A DNA stretch of 33,188 nt from Alphaproteobacteria bacterium (GCA_022600345.1 JAHZKP010000021.1:1-33188), one strand, 5' to 3'. Shown: positions 16,434 to 25,129, counted from the first letter of the stretch. The notes: generated by a model from the sequence alone, not told the origin. A program made the numbers and translations.

Positions 16434-17059
16434 TCGGCAAGTTGCGCGGCATCGTCGATGCCATGGGCGAGAGCATCGTCATCATCGATGTTGGCGGTGT
16501 CGGCTACGAAGTTCAGGCGTCAGCACGGACATTGCGCTCGCTGCAGATCGGTGAGGAAGCGAGCCTGACAATCGACACGCATGTTCGCGAGGATGCGATC
16601 CGGCTTTATGGATTTGCCACCGAGGTCGAGCGCGGCTGGTTTCGCACACTGCAGACGATCCAGGGTGTTGGCGCGAAGGTTGCGCTGGCGGTGCTCGGCA
16701 TCCTATCGCCATCGGATTTGGCAAGTGCTATCGCGCTGGGCAATTGGCAGGCGGTCGAGCAGACGCCGGGGGTCGGCAAGAAGATCGCGCAACGCATCGT
16801 TGCCGAGTTAAAGGACAAAGCGCCCGGGTTGGCGATTGCCGGGGTAAGCGCTGGCGGCGGTGCGGGTGCCAAGGGCGCGGAAGCCGATGCGGCTCCGGCT
16901 CAGTCGAATGCCGCAGCGGAGGCGATTTCGGCGCTATCGAATTTGGGGTATCAACCGGTTGAAGCTGCGCGGGCGGTTGCTGTGGCGGCGAAAGAGCTGG
17001 GTGACGATGCCGATACCGCGAAGCTGATCCGGCGCGGTTTGAAGGAGCTGAGTAGTTGA
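16430..17059 (+). CDS. ruvA: Holliday junction DNA helicase subunit RuvA
   Basis: 209-aa protein that binds the four-way junction as a tetramer and guides RuvB in branch migration. Domain I is [29 protein letters not shown]-like OB fold at 1-65; the helix-hairpin-helix motifs are in [17 protein letters not shown] and [20 protein letters not shown]; domain III, which contacts RuvB, is at about 162-207 ([19 protein letters not shown]). The linker at 130-160 is Gly/Ala-rich. It overlaps the ruvC stop by 4 bases. Unlike many genomes, ruvB does not follow directly: a repeat element and a membrane-protein gene lie between. Confidence 0.96.
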   Translation: MIGKLRGIVDAMGESIVIIDVGGVGYEVQASARTLRSLQIGEEASLTIDTHVREDAIRLYGFATEVERGWFRTLQTIQGVGAKVALAVLGILSPSDLASAIALGNWQAVEQTPGVGKKIAQRIVAELKDKAPGLAIAGVSAGGGAGAKGAEADAAPAQSNAAAEAISALSNLGYQPVEAARAVAVAAKELGDDADTAKLIRRGLKELSS

Positions 17060-17082
17060 GGTGGCGCGAAGAGTGAAGGCCG

Positions 17083-17236
17083 GGTGGTTCCTTCTCCCCG
17101 CGGGCGGGGAGAAGGAGAGGATGAGGGGCAGCCTCATAAAGCGGCCATCGCCGATTTTCGCTGCCCCTCACGCGTTCTACTTTTTGTCTGCCCCTCACCC
17201 TAACCCTCTCCCCGTGTAGGACGGGGAGAGGGGATT
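17083..17236. repeat. composite palindromic element (dispersed REP-like repeat)
   Basis: Three nested or adjacent palindromes: a 12-bp perfect stem at 17090-17115 (CCTTCTCCCCGC/GCGGGGAGAAGG), an 11-bp inverted repeat TGAGGGGCAGC/GCTGCCCCTCA at 17122-17132 and 17160-17170, and a 12-bp stem at 17204-17232 (CCCTCTCCCCGT/ACGGGGAGAGGG). The last is repeated before tilS at 28793-28821 with a slightly different loop, including the shared CTGCCCCTCACCC lead. This CCCTCACCC..AACCCTCTCCCC pattern is a known kind of dispersed element in proteobacterial genomes. Confidence 0.85.
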
Positions 17237-17282
17237 TGGTTGGCGGTGGAATTGAGGCTTCCGAGATTTAGGGGACGTGAGG

Positions 17283-17723
17283 ATGAGCCAACAGTCGAAT
17301 GACGCGCCGAGCAATATCAGCCGGGCGATGTGGGTATTTCTGGGCTACATGCTGGTGGGGCCGTTTTTTGCCGGGCTGGCTGTCGCGGTGTCGTTATTGG
17401 TCGCGCCGCTGATCGGCATGGAGCGGTGGTTGCCGGACCCCATTCCGCCGGTTGGGCCTGGAGCCATCAGCGCCTACGTTTGGGCTGCAATCCCGGCCGC
17501 CTTGGCTGCGTTGATGGTCATTCCACTCGTTTTGCGGATCGGCCGCTTCGGGTGGATCCACGCGGCGGCTGCAGGAGTGGCCGGATTTGGCTTGGTTGCG
17601 GTTGTGACCGGTTCGCCCGAGCGCGATTTGCTGCCAGTGTTGGCGTTTATCGCCGGGCTGGTTTCCATCGGTGTTCAGCAGGCGATGGAATCGGGCGGGG
17701 TTATTGAGAAGGCTGAGGGGTGA
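17283..17723 (+). CDS. small integral membrane protein between ruvA and ruvB
   Basis: 146-aa inner-membrane protein with about four hydrophobic segments (roughly residues 14-44, 62-82, 88-108 and 115-135). I do not recognise a named family or any catalytic motif. ATG 17283 follows GGGGA; a GTG at 17277 is two codons upstream. It starts about 50 bases after a composite palindromic repeat and ends 44 bases before ruvB, so it interrupts the usual ruvA-ruvB pair. Hypothetical membrane proteins at this position occur in other Hyphomicrobiales, so it may be an old insertion. No functional link to recombination is implied. Confidence 0.75.
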   Translation: MSQQSNDAPSNISRAMWVFLGYMLVGPFFAGLAVAVSLLVAPLIGMERWLPDPIPPVGPGAISAYVWAAIPAALAALMVIPLVLRIGRFGWIHAAAAGVAGFGLVAVVTGSPERDLLPVLAFIAGLVSIGVQQAMESGGVIEKAEG

Positions 17724-17766
17724 ATAGTCCCAATCCCCGCCCACACTTGACGACCAACGCGAACAC

Positions 17767-18834
17767 ATGCACCACCAACTCATGACAGACGAAGATCGGC
17801 TGGTGACATCGGAGCGGCGGGAGACGGACGAGCTTGAAGGTTCGATCCGGCCGCAGGTGCTGGATGAATTCATCGGGCAGGAGCAGGCGCGCGCCAACCT
17901 CAAGGTCTTCATTGAGGCAGCCAAATCGCGCGGTGAGGCGCTCGATCATGTGTTGTTTGCCGGACCGCCGGGGCTTGGCAAGACAACGCTGTCGCAGATC
18001 ATGTCGAAGGAACTGGGCGTCGGGTTTCGCGCCACATCGGGACCGGTGATCTCGAAGGCTGGCGATCTGGCTGCACTACTGACCAATCTGGAAGATCGCG
18101 ACGTATTGTTCATCGACGAAATCCACCGGCTCAATCCATCGGTAGAAGAAATTTTGTATCCGGCGATGGAAGACTTCCAGCTTGATCTCATCATCGGCGA
18201 GGGACCTGCGGCGCGCTCGGTGCGGATCGATCTGGCGAAGTTCACGCTGGTTGGTGCAACGACTAGGGCGGGACTCTTAACGACGCCGCTCAGGGACCGG
18301 TTCGGGATTCCAATCCGGCTCAATTTCTACACCATCGAAGAACTGCAGCTCGTCGTGGAGCGTGGCGCCCGGGTGTTAGGTGCGCCGATGGCCTCAGATG
18401 GTGCGCGTGAGATCGCGCGCCGGGCTCGGGGAACACCGCGAATTGCCGGGCGGTTGTTACGCCGGGTTCGGGACTTTGCAGCGGTGGCAGGTGCTGAGCG
18501 GATCACGGCTGATGTTGCCGACAAGGCGCTCAAGATGCTGGAGGTCGATAGCGAGGGGCTGGATGCGCTCGATCATCGCTACCTCAACTGCATTGCGCGC
18601 AACTATGAAGGCGGGCCGGTTGGGATCGAGACGATGGCGGCTGCGCTGTCGGAACCACGCGATGCGTTGGAAGAAATCGTCGAGCCGTACCTGTTGCAAC
18701 AAGGGTTTATCGGGCGGACTCCCAGGGGGCGCGTGTTGACGCTGAAAGCCTACCGGCATCTTGGGTTGTCGGGTGGCCCTAAAAGTGCCCCGGAAGAGTT
18801 GCCGTTGTTTGAAGACCCTGAGCTGGGTGGGTGA
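17767..18834 (+). CDS. ruvB: Holliday junction branch migration ATPase RuvB
   Basis: 355-aa AAA+ hexameric motor that drives branch migration with RuvA. Walker [10 protein letters not shown] lies at 66-74, Walker B LFIDEIHR at 114-121, then the sensor and arginine-finger region [19 protein letters not shown], and a C-terminal winged helix ([17 protein letters not shown]). ATG 17767 or ATG 17782 (MTDEDRLV) could be the start; the family N-terminus (R.V...R..DE.E.SIRPQ.L.EFIGQ) is complete in both. The C-terminal 20 residues are acidic and variable. Confidence 0.97.
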   Translation: MHHQLMTDEDRLVTSERRETDELEGSIRPQVLDEFIGQEQARANLKVFIEAAKSRGEALDHVLFAGPPGLGKTTLSQIMSKELGVGFRATSGPVISKAGDLAALLTNLEDRDVLFIDEIHRLNPSVEEILYPAMEDFQLDLIIGEGPAARSVRIDLAKFTLVGATTRAGLLTTPLRDRFGIPIRLNFYTIEELQLVVERGARVLGAPMASDGAREIARRARGTPRIAGRLLRRVRDFAAVAGAERITADVADKALKMLEVDSEGLDALDHRYLNCIARNYEGGPVGIETMAAALSEPRDALEEIVEPYLLQQGFIGRTPRGRVLTLKAYRHLGLSGGPKSAPEELPLFEDPELGG

Positions 18835-18859
18835 TCCGTTGGAATAGGCGGCCACAGAT

Positions 18860-19876
18860 TTGATTTCACGGCGGACATTTCTGAAAGGGTTTCTGGCGCT
18901 ATCAGCGACGGGGGCGAGCCTGGGCGGCTATGCGCTGGCGGAGCCGTTTCGCTTGCGGGTGAGCGAATACGCGGTGCGGCCTCGAAACTGGCCGCCGGGT
19001 TTGCGCCTGAAGCTGGCGGTGATCGCCGATCTGCACGTCATCGAGCCCTGGGTCGGATTGGAGCGGGTGAAGCAGATCGTTGCGCGGACGAATGCCTTGT
19101 CGCCCGATGCGGTGCTGTTGCTGGGGGACTACGTGCCAAGCAGCGGCATGAAAAGGTGGGCGCAACGGGTTGGCGGTAGCGTTGTTGCGGCCGATGATTG
19201 GGCGCGTGAGCTGGGCAAATTACGTGCGCCGCTAGGTGTGCATGCGGTGCTGGGCAATCATGACTGGTGGGAAGATCCGCAAGCGCAGGCCAGAGGCGCC
19301 GGGCCGGTAGAAGCCGGGGTTGCCTTGGAGCGTGCTGGAATTTCAGTTTATGAGAACGATGCGGTTCGTTTGAAAAAGGATGGCAAGCCGTTCTGGCTTG
19401 CCGGGCTTGGCGATCAGGTCGCGTTGGTCGAGCACAGGCAGCGTCGTGAGGTCCGCGAAGAGCGTGCTTATCGTGGTGTTAAGGAGCTGAGCCATGCTCC
19501 CGCTTCGGTGAAAGCTATGATCGGGGATCGGCGGTTTTCTGGAGTTGAAGACCTCGCCGGTATGTTTGCCAAGGTCACCGATGAGGCTCCCGTGATCATG
19601 ATGGCGCATGAGCCCGATATCTTTGCCGAGATGGGCCGATTTGCGGACCGCGCGGCGTTGACGATTTCAGGACATACGCATGGTGGCCAGGTTCGCTTGG
19701 CCGGATTTGCGTTGATGGTGCCATCGCAATACGGGACGCGTTATGCCTATGGGCATATCGTGGAGGATGACCGTAACTTAGTCGTGTCGGGTGGCCTTGG
19801 CTGTTCGGGGTTGCCGATCCGATTTGGAGCGCCGCCGGAAATTGTGATGATCGATGTGGGAGATGAGGCGGCGTGA
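18860..19876 (+). CDS. Tat-exported metallophosphoesterase (YaeI/YkuE-like)
   Basis: 338-aa calcineurin-like phosphoesterase. The N-terminus ISRRTFLKGFLALSATGAS is a twin-arginine (Tat) signal, so the folded, metal-loaded enzyme is exported to the periplasm or its membrane face. The dimetal site is complete: ADLHV, GDYV, GNHDWW, MAHEPDI and GHTHGGQ. YaeI of E. coli and YkuE of Bacillus are related; proposed substrates are phospholipid-type phosphodiesters such as lipid A intermediates, but it is not known here. The start is TTG at 18860, which exactly places the Tat motif. Its stop overlaps the GTG start of ybgC (GTGA), so they are co-translated. Confidence 0.9.
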   Translation: MISRRTFLKGFLALSATGASLGGYALAEPFRLRVSEYAVRPRNWPPGLRLKLAVIADLHVIEPWVGLERVKQIVARTNALSPDAVLLLGDYVPSSGMKRWAQRVGGSVVAADDWARELGKLRAPLGVHAVLGNHDWWEDPQAQARGAGPVEAGVALERAGISVYENDAVRLKKDGKPFWLAGLGDQVALVEHRQRREVREERAYRGVKELSHAPASVKAMIGDRRFSGVEDLAGMFAKVTDEAPVIMMAHEPDIFAEMGRFADRAALTISGHTHGGQVRLAGFALMVPSQYGTRYAYGHIVEDDRNLVVSGGLGCSGLPIRFGAPPEIVMIDVGDEAA

Positions 19877-20337
19877 ACGATAACGATTGGCCGGAAATCG
19901 CAGGGCGATTGGCGGACGATGCGCAGGGGCGGTTTCACCGTTTGCCGGTGCGGGTCTATTTTGAGGATACCGATGCGGGCGGGGTTGTTTATCACGCGTC
20001 CTATGTGCGGTTTTGTGAGCGCGGGCGGACCGATTTTCTCAGGCTTCTGGGGGTCGAGGCGCGCCAGCTTATCTCTGGGGAAGCCTCCAACGAACCGGCA
20101 GCCTTTGTCGTCCGGAGGATGTCGCTTGATTTCAAACGGCCGGCGCGGATGGACGATCTGTTGGTCGTTGAAACGCGGGTCAAGGAATTGGGCGGGGCCT
20201 CGGTGACGCTGACGCAGACCATTTCCAAGGACGGGCGGGATGTGTTTGAGGCCGATGTTACGGTGGTTTTGGTGTCGGTCGCCGGTAAGCCGCTGCGCCT
20301 GACGTCTGCGATCCGGTTTGCGTTTGATGGGGGGTAG
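19873..20337 (+). CDS. ybgC: YbgC-type acyl-CoA thioesterase (Tol-Pal associated)
   Basis: 154-aa hot-dog fold thioesterase. The signature VRVYFEDTDAGGVVYHASYVRFCERGRTDFLR contains the catalytic Asp in DTDAGGVVYH. It hydrolyses acyl-CoA or acyl-ACP thioesters at the inner membrane, and in many proteobacteria is the first gene of the ybgC-tolQRAB-pal operon. Here the operon is split: a toxin-antitoxin pair and two palindromic elements separate ybgC from tolQ by about 1.1 kb. The start is GTG at 19873, overlapping the stop of the metallophosphoesterase. The N-terminal 20 residues extend beyond the E. coli protein. Confidence 0.93.
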   Translation: MNDNDWPEIAGRLADDAQGRFHRLPVRVYFEDTDAGGVVYHASYVRFCERGRTDFLRLLGVEARQLISGEASNEPAAFVVRRMSLDFKRPARMDDLLVVETRVKELGGASVTLTQTISKDGRDVFEADVTVVLVSVAGKPLRLTSAIRFAFDGG

Positions 20338-20367
20338 GTGGCAGTTGGAAAGGGCGGTTCCAAGTGA

Positions 20368-20389
20368 GCAACAAATGTTGTAATGTTGT
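20368..20389. promoter_or_regulatory. candidate autoregulatory operator of the toxin-antitoxin pair
   Basis: GCAACA-AA-TGTTGT forms a near-perfect inverted repeat (20368-20381), and TGTTGT recurs at 20384-20389, about 35-55 bases before the antitoxin start. Ribbon-helix-helix antitoxins usually bind such short repeated palindromes in their own promoter. Confidence 0.4.
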
Positions 20390-20424
20390 CTTCGGTTCTG
20401 GAGTTGACAGGATGGAGGCGCACC

Positions 20425-20673
20425 GTGCCACGGCTTTCAATCGACATAACGGAAGATGAGCATCGTCGCCTGAAGGCCAGTGCTGCTCTCAAGGGCCAAA
20501 GCCTCAAGGACTATGTTCTTTCCCGGTCCTTAGGCGAGGTAGAATCCAGGGATGCTCTCGCTGAACTGGCGGCGTTATTGAAGCCGCGACTGGCCGAGGT
20601 CGATAACGGGCAACTTTCGGAAAAATCCATTCAGCAAGTCGGCAAAAATGCTCGTCGGAAACGCATTTCTTGA
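20425..20673 (+). CDS. ParD-like antitoxin (ribbon-helix-helix)
   Basis: 82-aa antitoxin candidate. Residues 1-40 (PRLSIDITEDEHRRLKASAA and LKGQSLKDYVLSRS) match the ribbon-helix-helix DNA-binding fold of ParD/CopG antitoxins. The C-terminal part (DALAELAALLKPRLAEVDNG) is the expected toxin-wrapping helix. The start is GTG 20425, fixed by a strong GGAGG 7 bases upstream; the frame is open to 20383 without support. It lies 25 bases before the ParE-like toxin gene and probably represses the pair. It is inserted between ybgC and tolQ, normally adjacent genes. Confidence 0.85.
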   Translation: MPRLSIDITEDEHRRLKASAALKGQSLKDYVLSRSLGEVESRDALAELAALLKPRLAEVDNGQLSEKSIQQVGKNARRKRIS

Positions 20674-20698
20674 TAGCTGGACCCAAGGGTGATGCCTG

Positions 20699-21004
20699 AT
20701 GGCCAGGTATGTCCTCACAAACGAGGCTGAGTGTGATATCGAGTCGATCTGGGAATACACCTGCAAAAAATGGGGGCCCGATCAGGCAGACCTCTATCTC
20801 TCCAAGCGGGATGCTGGGTGCGAAGCTATTGCTGGTGGAAAGGCTGTCAGCAGATCATTTGCCGATATAGATCCTCGCCTCAATTGTTGTCATTGCGAGC
20901 ATCACTACGTTTTCTTCCTTGAGACCGGTGACCTCCCAATCATCATTGCTGTGCTTCATGAGCGGATGGACCTTATGAAGCGTTTGGTCGATCGGATGGA
21001 TTGA
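20699..21004 (+). CDS. ParE/RelE-superfamily toxin
   Basis: 101-aa toxin candidate of the ParE type. The family landmarks are the start YVLTNEAECDIESIWEYT, the middle GCEAIAGGKAVSRSF and the C-terminal strand HYVFFLETGDLPIIIAVLHERMDLMKRL. ParE toxins poison DNA gyrase, while the related RelE toxins cut mRNA on the ribosome; the overall pattern (IxxYxxxxWGxxQAxxY, VLHxRMD) is ParE. It follows its antitoxin by 25 bases on the same strand. There is no frameshift and the length is normal, so the pair looks functional. Confidence 0.87.
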   Translation: MARYVLTNEAECDIESIWEYTCKKWGPDQADLYLSKRDAGCEAIAGGKAVSRSFADIDPRLNCCHCEHHYVFFLETGDLPIIIAVLHERMDLMKRLVDRMD

Positions 21005-21067
21005 GGCGGGGCGTGCGTGTGTCCTCATTCGAGGAGCAGGAATGCAGAAGAGTGTCGGTTTGTCGGG

Positions 21068-21133
21068 CTAGAGCAACATTCGAACTAACGCAATCGCCTC
21101 TAGCGATTCATAGATCGAATAAAGTTGCTCTAG
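21068..21133. repeat. long palindromic element 1 (AGAGCAAC type)
   Basis: The ends CTAGAGCAACATTCGA and TCGAATAAAGTTGCTCTAG are inverted copies with a 3-base offset, and an inner AATCGC/GCGATT stem (21092-21108) continues the hairpin. It is a MITE-like or REP-like extragenic element of the TAGAGC...GCTCTA kind common in Rhizobiales. Confidence 0.75.
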
Positions 21134-21144
21134 AATCAAACGTG

Positions 21145-21208
21145 TAGAGCATCTTTATCCGACCACCCGATCACCAATAGGGATCGAGTGTGGTCGGATG
21201 ATGCTCTA
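21145..21208. repeat. long palindromic element 2 (AGAGCATC type)
   Basis: TAGAGCATC and CCGACCAC at the left are mirrored by GTGGTCGG and GATGCTCTA at the right, with an inner CGATC/GATCG stem (21168-21186). Same general type as element 1, 11 bases away, but a different sequence. Confidence 0.75.
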
Positions 21209-21438
21209 GCCGGAGCCCTTGTTTGGTCATATTGGAGGGCAACAAGCGCAGGGTTACGGGGAATCGTCTTCAGCGTCGGCAGCGTGGCGGACAGTTGAAG
21301 CGAATTGGGCATCGGACGGGCGGTCTCAGCGGTTTTTGGGACGGCCACCGGTGCTTTGCGTCTTTCTCTGAGCCGGGCAGCCCGGAGTTGAAAGCGCCCC
21401 TGCGTTCAGTTGGGCGTGTGAGGTAGGCGGTTGAATTT

Positions 21439-22155
21439 ATGAATCCAAATGATCTTGCGAAAGAAGCTCTGGGAGCGACACCGGATCACGGTTTTTCGTT
21501 CGTCGAGATGTTTCTTTCGGCTCATATCGTCGTACAGGTCGTGATGGTCGGCCTGGTGCTGGCCTCGGTGTGGTCCTGGGGGATTGTATTCGAAAAGCTG
21601 GTTGCTTTCCGGCAGGCGCGGCGCGAAGCCGACAAATTCGAACAATTGTTCTGGTCGGGGCAGTCGCTGGATGAGCTTTACTCAGGGCTAGCGCGCGGCA
21701 AACCGATAGCGATGGGGGCCCTGTTTGTCTCGGCGATGCGTGAGTGGAAGCGCTCGGTTGAGGGTAACACACGGGCCATGGGCGGCATTCAGTTGCGCGT
21801 TGAAAAGGTCATGGACGTGACGATTGCGCGCGAAATGGAGCGGCTGGAGCGGCGCTTGTTGTTTCTTGCAACGGTGGGCTCGACAGCGCCGTTCGTCGGG
21901 CTGTTTGGCACGGTCTGGGGAATTATGAGCAGCTTCCAGGCGATTGCCGTCTCAAAGAATACCAACCTGGCGGTTGTGGCGCCGGGTATTGCCGAAGCCT
22001 TGTTTGCGACAGCGCTCGGCCTTCTGGCTGCCATACCGGCGGTCATCTTTTACAATAAGTTCTCTGCTGATTCTGCGCGCATTTCGCAGCGGCTGGAAGC
22101 GTTTGCCGATGAGTTCGCGGCGATCGTTTCGCGGCAGATCGATGTGGGGAGCTGA
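21439..22155 (+). CDS. tolQ: Tol-Pal system motor subunit TolQ
   Basis: 238-aa inner-membrane protein of the TolQ/ExbB family. With TolR it forms a proton-driven motor that powers TolA and the constriction of the outer membrane at division. Three membrane helices lie at about 30-50, 140-165 and 180-205. The family core TVGSTAPFVGLFGTVWGIM and AVVAPGIAEALFATALGLLAAIPAV holds the channel-lining threonines. The ATG has a weak AGG site upstream. It opens the tolQ-tolR-tolA-tolB run. Confidence 0.95.
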   Translation: MNPNDLAKEALGATPDHGFSFVEMFLSAHIVVQVVMVGLVLASVWSWGIVFEKLVAFRQARREADKFEQLFWSGQSLDELYSGLARGKPIAMGALFVSAMREWKRSVEGNTRAMGGIQLRVEKVMDVTIAREMERLERRLLFLATVGSTAPFVGLFGTVWGIMSSFQAIAVSKNTNLAVVAPGIAEALFATALGLLAAIPAVIFYNKFSADSARISQRLEAFADEFAAIVSRQIDVGS

Positions 22156-22241
22156 GGTTGCAAGCCTGCTGTTGCGGGCTTGATAATTGATGATGGAAAG
22201 CTGGGGGAGCCCGGTTCACTCAAACCAGGAGCGAATGGCCC

Positions 22242-22688
22242 GTGGGCGCGAGTATCAAGGCGGCACATCAAAATACCGGTCGGCGGCGGCGTTCCAGCCG
22301 GCATGCACCGATGTCGGAAATCAATGTCACTCCGTTTGTGGACGTGATGCTGGTGCTGTTGATCATCTTCATGGTTGCGGCCCCGCTGTTACAGGTCGGT
22401 GTGCCGTTGGAGCTGCCGCAGGCCAAGGGTAACCAGTTGCAATCGAATAAGGAGCCGCTAGCGGTCTCGGTGCGTGGCAATGGCGATGTCTACATCGGTG
22501 AGACCCAGGTTGCGCTGGATGGGATTAAGCCAAAGTTGGAAGCGATTGCGGCCAATGGGTACGAAGAAACGATCTTTGTGCGTGCGGACAAGGGCGTTGC
22601 TTATGGCATCGTGGCGCGCGTTATGGGGCGAATCAGTGCAGGTGGGTTTAAGAAGATTTCACTGGTGACGGACCTGGAAGAAGGCTGA
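22242..22688 (+). CDS. tolR: Tol-Pal system motor subunit TolR
   Basis: 148-aa ExbD/TolR protein. The single membrane helix carries the proton-path Asp34 in EINVTPFVDVMLVLLIIFM, followed by the periplasmic domain (VPLELPQAKG through VADKGVAYGIVARVM-like RADKGVAYGIVARVM), which binds peptidoglycan. The start is GTG 22242 with AGGAG about 10 bases upstream. The N-terminal cytoplasmic part is longer and very basic (GRRRRSSRH). It is 86 bases after tolQ. Confidence 0.93.
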   Translation: MGASIKAAHQNTGRRRRSSRHAPMSEINVTPFVDVMLVLLIIFMVAAPLLQVGVPLELPQAKGNQLQSNKEPLAVSVRGNGDVYIGETQVALDGIKPKLEAIAANGYEETIFVRADKGVAYGIVARVMGRISAGGFKKISLVTDLEEG

Positions 22689-22739
22689 ACGGGGTGATCG
22701 GATTGGCCGGTGTGGCCCCTCGAAGCGAGGTTTAGATAA

Positions 22740-23735
22740 GTGCAGGCGATTGGCCTGATAGTCTCTGTTCTGTTTCACGGGGCGCTGCTTGGCTGGGCGG
22801 CGTTTGAACTGCTGGGCACTGCCAAGCTGCCCGAACCTGCCGCGCCGACCATTGAAGCCGAAATCATCACGATTGCTGAATTCACCAAGCTCAAGAAGGG
22901 TGATCCTGAGGCAAAGCAGCTTGTCGCCAAGGCGACGCCGGAAGAACCGCCGCAGGTGACCAAGAAGCTTGCTCCCAAGCCCAAGCCGCCCAAGCCTGCG
23001 CCGCCACCGACGCCTACGGAGGCGACCCTGCCCGAGCCGACTCCGCCAAAGGAGCCGGTGACCAAAGCGCCGCCGCCGCCCAAACCCGATGATATCGCCA
23101 AGAAAATCGATAGTTCGGTGCCGCCGGTGCCTGCTCCGCAATCGGATGCGGCCGCGCGCAAAAAAAAGGCGGAGATCCAGCGCAAGTATAAGGAAAAGCT
23201 CAAAAAGCAGGCTGCTGCCCGGCGTAAAAAAGAAGCCGAGCGGAAAAAGAAGCTGGCGGAGAAAAAGCGCAAGGCGAAGAAGAAGAAACAGGAAGATTTC
23301 ACCAAGCGCATGGCGGCCCTTCTGGACAAGACGCCGGAGGAACGTGGTTCGAAGCGTTCTGGGACGTCTCAAGATACCGATTATTCAGGTCCGACGGCGG
23401 GCGAGCGTGAAGGCCAAGGCGATCAGCTTACCGCGCGGGAAGAAGATCTTCTGAAGGGTCGGATCAGCGCCCAGATCCGCGATTGCTGGCGGCTTCCGGG
23501 CGGTGGCGGCGGGATTGATACGACGGTCGTCAAGGTGCGGTGGCGGTTGAAGAAGAGCGGCGCGCTCGACGGCCAGCCGCAGGTTGTTGGACGGCGCAAT
23601 GACCGGTTGTTCCAAGTCGCGGGAGATGCGGCTGTGCGCGCGGTTTTATGCGCGGCGCCGTTTGATTTGCCGCGCGATATGTATTCAGCCTGGCAGGAGA
23701 TTACCTGGGAATTCGATCCGAGGGCGATGCTGTGA
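22740..23735 (+). CDS. tolA: TolA, energy-transducing inner-membrane protein
   Basis: 331-aa protein that spans the periplasm and couples the TolQR motor to TolB and Pal. One membrane helix at the N-terminus ([21 protein letters not shown], with the Ser..His pair that contacts TolQ) is followed by a Pro/Lys-rich stretch (about 75-125) and a very basic coiled coil with long Lys/Arg/Ala runs (about 138-190). The C-terminal domain (about 235-325) has the TolA/TonB-like pattern [15 protein letters not shown] with the conserved Cys. The start is GTG 22740. Its stop abuts tolB. Confidence 0.93.
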   Translation: MQAIGLIVSVLFHGALLGWAAFELLGTAKLPEPAAPTIEAEIITIAEFTKLKKGDPEAKQLVAKATPEEPPQVTKKLAPKPKPPKPAPPPTPTEATLPEPTPPKEPVTKAPPPPKPDDIAKKIDSSVPPVPAPQSDAAARKKKAEIQRKYKEKLKKQAAARRKKEAERKKKLAEKKRKAKKKKQEDFTKRMAALLDKTPEERGSKRSGTSQDTDYSGPTAGEREGQGDQLTAREEDLLKGRISAQIRDCWRLPGGGGGIDTTVVKVRWRLKKSGALDGQPQVVGRRNDRLFQVAGDAAVRAVLCAAPFDLPRDMYSAWQEITWEFDPRAML

Positions 23736-23761
23736 TGCGGACTAACAAAGGAAATCCGACT

Positions 23762-25096
23762 ATGAAGCACATCAACTGGCTTCGAGGTGTTGTTTGTAGC
23801 GCGCTTGTGCTCGGATGTTTGGCGCTGTTGGCCCCCGCGAATCCGGCGTTGGCCCAGGGCCTCAGCGGCACGCAGCGGCAGGGTACGATTGCACCAATCC
23901 CCATCGCGATTCCCAACTTCCTGGGCGATGACCCCAAGCTTGCGGCCGATATCGCGGGCGTGTTGTCGGCGGATCTGGAGCGCTCTGGGCTGTTTCGGTC
24001 GCTTGACCGGGCGTCGTTTCTGGAACGCATCCAGGATGTGAACAGGGCGCCACGTTTTCCCGATTGGCGGTCGATCCGCGCTGATGCTGTGGTTGTGGGC
24101 AAGGTTATCCGACGGCCGGATGGCAAGGTCGGTGCGGAATTCAGGCTGTGGGATGTGGCGCGTGGCAAGCAGCTGGCAGGTCAGCGGTTCACAACGATTG
24201 CAGCCAACTGGCGCAGGATCGGCCACATCATCGCCGACCAGGTTTATGAGCGCCTGACCGGTGAAAAGGGCTATTTCGACACGCGGGTTGTCTACATCGA
24301 TGAAACGGGCCCCAAACAGCGCCGCATCAAGCGTTTGGCGATCATGGACCAGGATGGGGCCAATGTGCGCACGCTATCGAGTGGCAATGAACTGGTGCTG
24401 ACGCCCAGGTTTTCGCCCTCCAGCCAGGAAATCGCCTTCATGTCCTATGGGACGGGGCAGCCGCGGGTTTATCTGATGAACCTGGCGACTGGGCAGCGGC
24501 AGGTGGTCGGTGACTTCCCGGGAATGACGTTCGCCCCCCGCTTTTCGCCTGATGGGCAGCGGATCATCATGAGTTTCCAGGAAAGCGGCGGTTCGTCGAT
24601 CTTTGAGATGGATCTGAGGTCGCGGCGGACACGGCGGCTGACCAATGTGCCTGAGGCCATCGATACAGGGCCGTGTTATTCGCCCAATGGCGATCAGATC
24701 GTGTTTGAATCCGACCGCGAGGGAACCCAGCAGCTCTACGTTATGAACGCGGATGGGTCCGGGGTGCGGCGGATAAGCTTTGGAAACGGGCGCTACTCAA
24801 CGCCTGTGTGGTCACCCAGGGGCGATTACATCGCCTTTACGAAGCAATTGATGGGGCGATTCCTGATCGGAGTCATTCGCCCAGACGGTACGGGTGAGAG
24901 AATCCTCAGCGAAGGTTTCCACAACGAAGGACCGACCTGGGCGCCCAATGGACGGGTTTTGATGTTCTTTCGAGAGGAACGAGGGCGGAACGCGGGGCCC
25001 AAAATCTACTCGGTCGATATCACCGGATATAACGAGCAGGTTGTAAGAACGCCATCATTCGCGTCCGACCCCGCATGGTCGCCATTGCTCAATTGA
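23762..25096 (+). CDS. tolB: TolB, periplasmic beta-propeller of the Tol-Pal system
   Basis: 444-aa periplasmic protein that binds Pal and TolA. A signal peptide (hydrophobic core [20 protein letters not shown]) precedes the N-terminal domain ([29 protein letters not shown]) and a six-bladed propeller built from repeats of the form ..P.FSPDG..I.F.S.. (for example [48 protein letters not shown]). I chose ATG 23762 because AAAGGA lies just upstream; the frame also opens at GTG 23732 and ATG 23735, overlapping the tolA stop. The usual next gene, pal, is delayed by 1.04 kb holding two small lipoprotein genes. Confidence 0.95.
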   Translation: MKHINWLRGVVCSALVLGCLALLAPANPALAQGLSGTQRQGTIAPIPIAIPNFLGDDPKLAADIAGVLSADLERSGLFRSLDRASFLERIQDVNRAPRFPDWRSIRADAVVVGKVIRRPDGKVGAEFRLWDVARGKQLAGQRFTTIAANWRRIGHIIADQVYERLTGEKGYFDTRVVYIDETGPKQRRIKRLAIMDQDGANVRTLSSGNELVLTPRFSPSSQEIAFMSYGTGQPRVYLMNLATGQRQVVGDFPGMTFAPRFSPDGQRIIMSFQESGGSSIFEMDLRSRRTRRLTNVPEAIDTGPCYSPNGDQIVFESDREGTQQLYVMNADGSGVRRISFGNGRYSTPVWSPRGDYIAFTKQLMGRFLIGVIRPDGTGERILSEGFHNEGPTWAPNGRVLMFFREERGRNAGPKIYSVDITGYNEQVVRTPSFASDPAWSPLLN

Positions 25097-25114
25097 TCCG
25101 ATTCGATACAGGTT

Positions 25115-25129
25115 TTAACTCGGTTTTAA
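25115..25129. promoter_or_regulatory. perfect CtrA-type box TTAA-N7-TTAA
   Basis: TTAA-CTCGGTT-TTAA is an exact match to the full CtrA recognition motif of alphaproteobacteria. It lies 19 bases after the tolB stop and about 250 bases upstream of the first micro-lipoprotein gene. It would place the downstream genes under cell-cycle control. The motif is short and needs experimental proof. Confidence 0.45.

Larger units (their letters stand above)
21005..21438. other. tolQ upstream region with two palindromic elements
   Basis: 434 bases without a gene. The first half holds two adjacent long imperfect palindromes (21068-21133 and 21145-21208). The second half should carry the tolQ promoter; no clear -35/-10 pair was found. 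Confidence 0.55.

Noticed and set aside
22659-23372. 237-codon minus-strand frame rich in Arg, Leu and Phe
   Set aside because: It is the mirror of the Lys/Pro/Ala-rich part of tolA; such repeats give long antisense frames by composition alone.
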